From Paludibacteraceae bacterium (lineage in GTDB: Bacteria > Bacteroidota > Bacteroidia > Bacteroidales > Paludibacteraceae), in contig JAFYMM010000068.1 in NCBI GenBank assembly GCA_017550055.1, positions 1 to 8,674 on the forward strand: a stretch of 8,674 bases of DNA, read 5' to 3'. The notes beneath the pieces were generated by a model. That model did not search any database. It was given only the letters and a program-made list of their open reading frames with translations, and had not been told where the DNA came from. Within the stretch, counting starts at the first letter, position 1. Every line of letters starts with the position of its first letter. Made by a program: the position numbers and the translations under genes. Below are positions 5,039 through 8,674 of the stretch, piece after piece.

Positions 5039-8000
5039 TTATAAATTTATCTTTATATCAAGAGCATCATCTGACATACGTATTTCATATATTGCACTTT
5101 CATCACAATAAACATTTATAGGCATATGACACGTAACATGAGTATTTTCATAAATAAAATTATTATTACCATTAAACATTACAGCTTCTATATCATGTGA
5201 ATTATATATAGTTCTATCTGTATAAGGAACAACAGCACCTATTCTATTCTTCATATCAAAACCTTTTTGATGTCCACTAGGCAAAATAAAAAATAAATAA
5301 TCTCTTGCTCGACTCATAGCAACATTAATTATATTTTCATTATTAACGTGAGTTCCTTTTGTACAAATAGCAGGAGGATTAAGCACAATAAACATTATAT
5401 CACACTCGTCACCTTGAAAACTATGAACAGTACCACATGAAACGCTACAAAAATCTGTGTTTAAAGGTCGATTTTCAAGCATATTTTTAATAGCATCAGA
5501 TTGTGCTTTATATGCACAAACCACACCAATAGAATATTCTTTATTAGAATGATTTTTTTCAATTTGTTTAATTGTATATTCAATCATATTATATGTAAAT
5601 ATAACAGAATACAAATTAAATGCTGAATTTGCAATTGAATTTAAGCCCCTAATATCATCAAGTTCAATAACATCAAAACCTATAAAATTGACGTTCTTTA
5701 TATCAATACCATCTAATTTCAAAGGTTTCATTGGTGCTCTATTAACATCAGAATCAACAAGACCATCATACGCAAAATTACTTACCGCCTGTCCAATAAT
5801 TGATATTGATCTATGCTGTGTCATTAATCCTTGAACTGGATATCTCGTATATTTAAACAATGCATCAGCAAATCCTTGTAAACCTACCATGTTGTAAATA
5901 TTGATTGCAGGCATATCATTTTGAGCCACAGGTTGAATTTGTTTAGGGTCACCCGATATTATGATACGTTTTGAATTTGCGCCTTTATATAAAATATACG
6001 TAATAGTTAAGATATCAATCATCGAAGCTTCATCAATGAAAATATAATCCCATGGATAATCACATATAGCCGTATCATCTGGTTGAATAAAATCGTACGC
6101 ATATCTAGCTGCTGTTGCAACAACAATGTTATGCCAACCCTTTAAATCAGTGGTATCACGATTTGTAACACATCCTATATCTTCAATTAAATACAAACTT
6201 TCAGTTGCTCCATATCTAGCTAAACCATCATAACAAACATCATTATTTGCCATTTTAATCGCAACAACATCAGCAGCTTTATTTGTTGGCGTAAGTACAA
6301 GTATTTTTGCATTAGGCTCATTAGTCAACAACTCACTTACTTGACGAACAAGTTCTGTAGTTTTTCCCGTTCCTGGAGGCCCATAAATGAATGAAATATT
6401 TTGTGGTAAATTTTCATTCATATCAAAATCGTCCTCTTTATCTAATTGTAAGAAACGAGTTTCTAATGAATCAATAATATTCGTATTATCAACTGCACTA
6501 ACACGAATTTTTTTCGCTTGTTTTAAATCATTAAAAATCTTATTGTTTAATTCAATCGAAACATCTACACTATTATCACTGGTTTTTATAATCAATCCAT
6601 CAAGTTTTACAGTAGTTGTACCTGTCAAGACAGCAACAATAGAAATTTTTTCAGCATCACAAATCCACGAAGGTACAGGTCGTGTTGGTTCTGTGAGATG
6701 TAAAATTTTATCAGAACAAATCATTTCATAACGAGAAAAATCAATTTGAGTCGTACGTTGAGTAAACTCTTGCTTTCCTGCATGCATGAGTTCCATCAAC
6801 ACCTTAAACCATTTGAAAGTATAGCAAGGTGTTTCGTTTAATAATTCTAAAATATCGACCTGTTCTTTCGCAATTTCGGCTTGTTCTTGAGCTGTAGTAT
6901 CTTTCGATTTTAATTTTTGTTCAGCTTTGGCTGTATCAATTACATTTTCTGCTCCTTCTTCAGTTATCGTAGATGGTTCTATAAAAAAAGGAAGATTATT
7001 CCCTAAGGATTGAATACCTTGCGAATTACTATCAAATACCAATTCTTCACTTTGATGGATTGATGAATGAGGCTTATTTACAGGTCTATTCTTTTTTTCT
7101 TCCCACTTTTTCTGAAGTTTTTCATTTATATCTTGTGGTTCTGTCTTTTCTAATTCTTCTGCAAGTTGAACCTGTGTTATTTGTTGAATGACTTCAAATT
7201 CTTGTTCTTGTCTTTCTCTTTTATTTTTTTCTTTTTTTTCTTCAAGCAAATTAAAAGCCTCTTCTATAGACAAATATTTACCAATTAAAGCTTTAAACTT
7301 ATTACCTATTTCAAAAGTCTCTTGCTCATCTTTCGTAACACCATATTTTTCCTGCAAATCTTGCGTGTGCTTTTCTATTCCCAAAAGCTCTACCAAACCA
7401 TTATAAATATTATATTCATCTGCTAAATCTTCAACAAATATATCTGACACTTTTTTTGCATTACCATTTTTGTTATATATCCATTCAAAAGTTTTAAGTT
7501 CATAAAAGAATGTTGAGTCTACTTTTTTATAATCTGAATAGCGTTTACGATATTCTCTAGTGCTAATTTTTGCAGTAAATGTATTTTTATTATTAGGAAG
7601 AAATTCATTCCACAGATATATCGAAATTTCTTTAGTGATCCTTTTTTTATTATATGCATCAGTAAAACTATGACACTTATAATCATCTACATATTCAAAC
7701 CAATAATAACTAAAAGAATTTAGTATTTTTTTAAAATGTTGAGGCAACCAATCATAATAAATATGATGACTAGATATTATAGGTTCTGTTTTAACTCCTA
7801 ATTTAATAATAAACTCATTAACAAATTGTTCTTTGAACTCTTTTAAAGCATGTTTATAAAATAAAGCATCAAAATAAAGAGCATCTACACTTAAATATTT
7901 TGATAAAATGTCAGACTTAACATATAACTCTTTAGGCTTATGCAAAATATTATCAGTTCCTACTAACAATAAATTATCTCTTAATAATTCAATAAATTCA

Positions 8001-8674
8001 TCTTCCTCATTAGTATCTATAATTTTTTTATAATAAGATAATAATGAATAAAAATCAAAAGCTAATACATCGTTGTCTATTTCAATTGTTTCATTTAGTT
8101 CATTATCATACTTTTTTAATACAATATTACGAATGTAATCATATTCATTAGGTTGTTGTATTTCTAACTCATTGAAAAACTTACGTGCCATTTCTTCCTC
8201 TAAATACTCTTTATTAATGAAATTATATTCAGTAGAATTATTAGCGTCATTTTCAAATGGTAAAAATACATTGGGCGTTTCTGTGTTAATAAATGGTTGC
8301 ACCCATTCTCCCTTTTGATTTTTTATAATTGGTGCATGACGAAACACGTGAGCAGTAGATCGAGTTTGGGGTGAAATTTTCCAATATTTTGGTGCATCAT
8401 TACGCAAAAAAGTATAAAATTTAGTAACCCATTCTTTCTTCTGTACTTCCATAAATTCAGAAGATATTTCGTTCCCAAAATTTTCAATTGTAAAATCATT
8501 TACATCTTTATAAAATTTCTCATAATCATCCAATTTATTAATTTTTAATATTAATTCCCATTTTAAGAAATCGATATTTTTAGAAACACTAATTTCCCAC
8601 TTATTCTTTGTCTTCAAGACATAAAATTGTTCTTGAGACAAAAGCTCAATCACAGCACCTGTCGTCTTATAAGC
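5039..8674 (-). CDS. Large sacsin-like / superfamily 1 helicase protein, C-terminal 1211 residues
   Basis: The frame is open through the right edge (AYKTTGA precedes the GTG at 8651-8653), so the true start is outside the window. Numbering is from the edge. Residues about 80-145 (W-x3-FYTFL, then HAPIIKNQKGEWVQPF and PNVFLPF) resemble the segment that follows the HSP90-like ATPase of sacsin-type proteins. A highly charged, probably coiled-coil stretch covers about 465-535 (LLEEKKEKNKRERQEQEFE). The superfamily 1 core follows: Walker A GPPGTGKTT at 765, FIDEAS at about 879-884, SGDPKQIQP, QHRS near 950, TVHSFQGDE near 1080, VAMSRARD near 1115. All helicase motifs look intact, in the AAA_11/AAA_12 (Upf1-like) style. 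A conserved-looking tail (HMPINVYCDESAIYEIR) ends the protein. It probably translocates on DNA or RNA using ATP. The gene is more AT-rich than its neighbours, suggesting transfer. The HIRAN gene follows after 107 bp. Helicase assignment is firm; the sacsin link is by eye. Confidence 0.87.
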   Translation of the reverse strand, partial: AYKTTGAVIELLSQEQFYVLKTKNKWEISVSKNIDFLKWELILKINKLDDYEKFYKDVNDFTIENFGNEISSEFMEVQKKEWVTKFYTFLRNDAPKYWKISPQTRSTAHVFRHAPIIKNQKGEWVQPFINTETPNVFLPFENDANNSTEYNFINKEYLEEEMARKFFNELEIQQPNEYDYIRNIVLKKYDNELNETIEIDNDVLAFDFYSLLSYYKKIIDTNEEDEFIELLRDNLLLVGTDNILHKPKELYVKSDILSKYLSVDALYFDALFYKHALKEFKEQFVNEFIIKLGVKTEPIISSHHIYYDWLPQHFKKILNSFSYYWFEYVDDYKCHSFTDAYNKKRITKEISIYLWNEFLPNNKNTFTAKISTREYRKRYSDYKKVDSTFFYELKTFEWIYNKNGNAKKVSDIFVEDLADEYNIYNGLVELLGIEKHTQDLQEKYGVTKDEQETFEIGNKFKALIGKYLSIEEAFNLLEEKKEKNKRERQEQEFEVIQQITQVQLAEELEKTEPQDINEKLQKKWEEKKNRPVNKPHSSIHQSEELVFDSNSQGIQSLGNNLPFFIEPSTITEEGAENVIDTAKAEQKLKSKDTTAQEQAEIAKEQVDILELLNETPCYTFKWFKVLMELMHAGKQEFTQRTTQIDFSRYEMICSDKILHLTEPTRPVPSWICDAEKISIVAVLTGTTTVKLDGLIIKTSDNSVDVSIELNNKIFNDLKQAKKIRVSAVDNTNIIDSLETRFLQLDKEDDFDMNENLPQNISFIYGPPGTGKTTELVRQVSELLTNEPNAKILVLTPTNKAADVVAIKMANNDVCYDGLARYGATESLYLIEDIGCVTNRDTTDLKGWHNIVVATAARYAYDFIQPDDTAICDYPWDYIFIDEASMIDILTITYILYKGANSKRIIISGDPKQIQPVAQNDMPAINIYNMVGLQGFADALFKYTRYPVQGLMTQHRSISIIGQAVSNFAYDGLVDSDVNRAPMKPLKLDGIDIKNVNFIGFDVIELDDIRGLNSIANSAFNLYSVIFTYNMIEYTIKQIEKNHSNKEYSIGVVCAYKAQSDAIKNMLENRPLNTDFCSVSCGTVHSFQGDECDIMFIVLNPPAICTKGTHVNNENIINVAMSRARDYLFFILPSGHQKGFDMKNRIGAVVPYTDRTIYNSHDIEAVMFNGNNNFIYENTHVTCHMPINVYCDESAIYEIRMSDDALDIKINL

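Noticed and set aside
8651..8653. GTG as true start of the helicase protein
   Set aside because: The frame stays open for all seven codons to the edge, the peptide begins in the middle of a domain-like segment, and no promoter or leader precedes the GTG.

Overview
The window looks like a chromosomal segment from a member of the Bacteroidota, probably Bacteroidales (Prevotella- or Bacteroides-like). The reasons are promoters of the TTG / TAnnTTTG type, starts without Shine-Dalgarno sequences in AT-rich leaders, AT-rich intergenic filler built on a GAGAATTGAG-like motif, and closest recognisable families (DUF2147, AAA/DUF4143 ATPases, WYL regulators, HIRAN proteins) that are typical of this group. 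No tRNA, rRNA, CRISPR array or transposase is visible.

Layout. Left end (3-2047, + strand): the last 26 codons of an RNase D-type 3'-5' exonuclease, then a full-length RlmI-like 23S rRNA cytosine methyltransferase, then a small secreted DUF2147 protein. These are ordinary housekeeping genes with C-ending codons. The DUF2147 gene is bracketed by two direct copies of a structured repeat of about 87 bp. It ends at a strong hairpin terminator that also suits transcription arriving from the other side. Right part (2355-8674, all on the - strand; transcription runs from high to low coordinates): the C-terminal 1211 residues of a very large sacsin-like/superfamily 1 helicase protein that enters from beyond the right edge, a 112-residue stand-alone HIRAN protein, an AAA ATPase with a DUF4143-type C-terminus, and a WYL-domain transcription regulator starting 2 bp after the ATPase stop codon.

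How they may work together. The helicase and HIRAN genes are neighbours and both families act on DNA, the HIRAN domain being known as a DNA-end or single-strand binding module. This makes a small DNA-processing or phage-defence module plausible. The ATPase-WYL pair has its own promoter and an unusual leader holding a 33-bp tandem repeat. That repeat reads in phase as an 11-residue peptide repeat. The helicase gene is more AT-rich than its neighbours and lacks the C-over-G excess seen elsewhere on the + strand, so it is the best candidate for recent acquisition. Calling the right half a defence system is inference: no function can be proven from this sequence alone.
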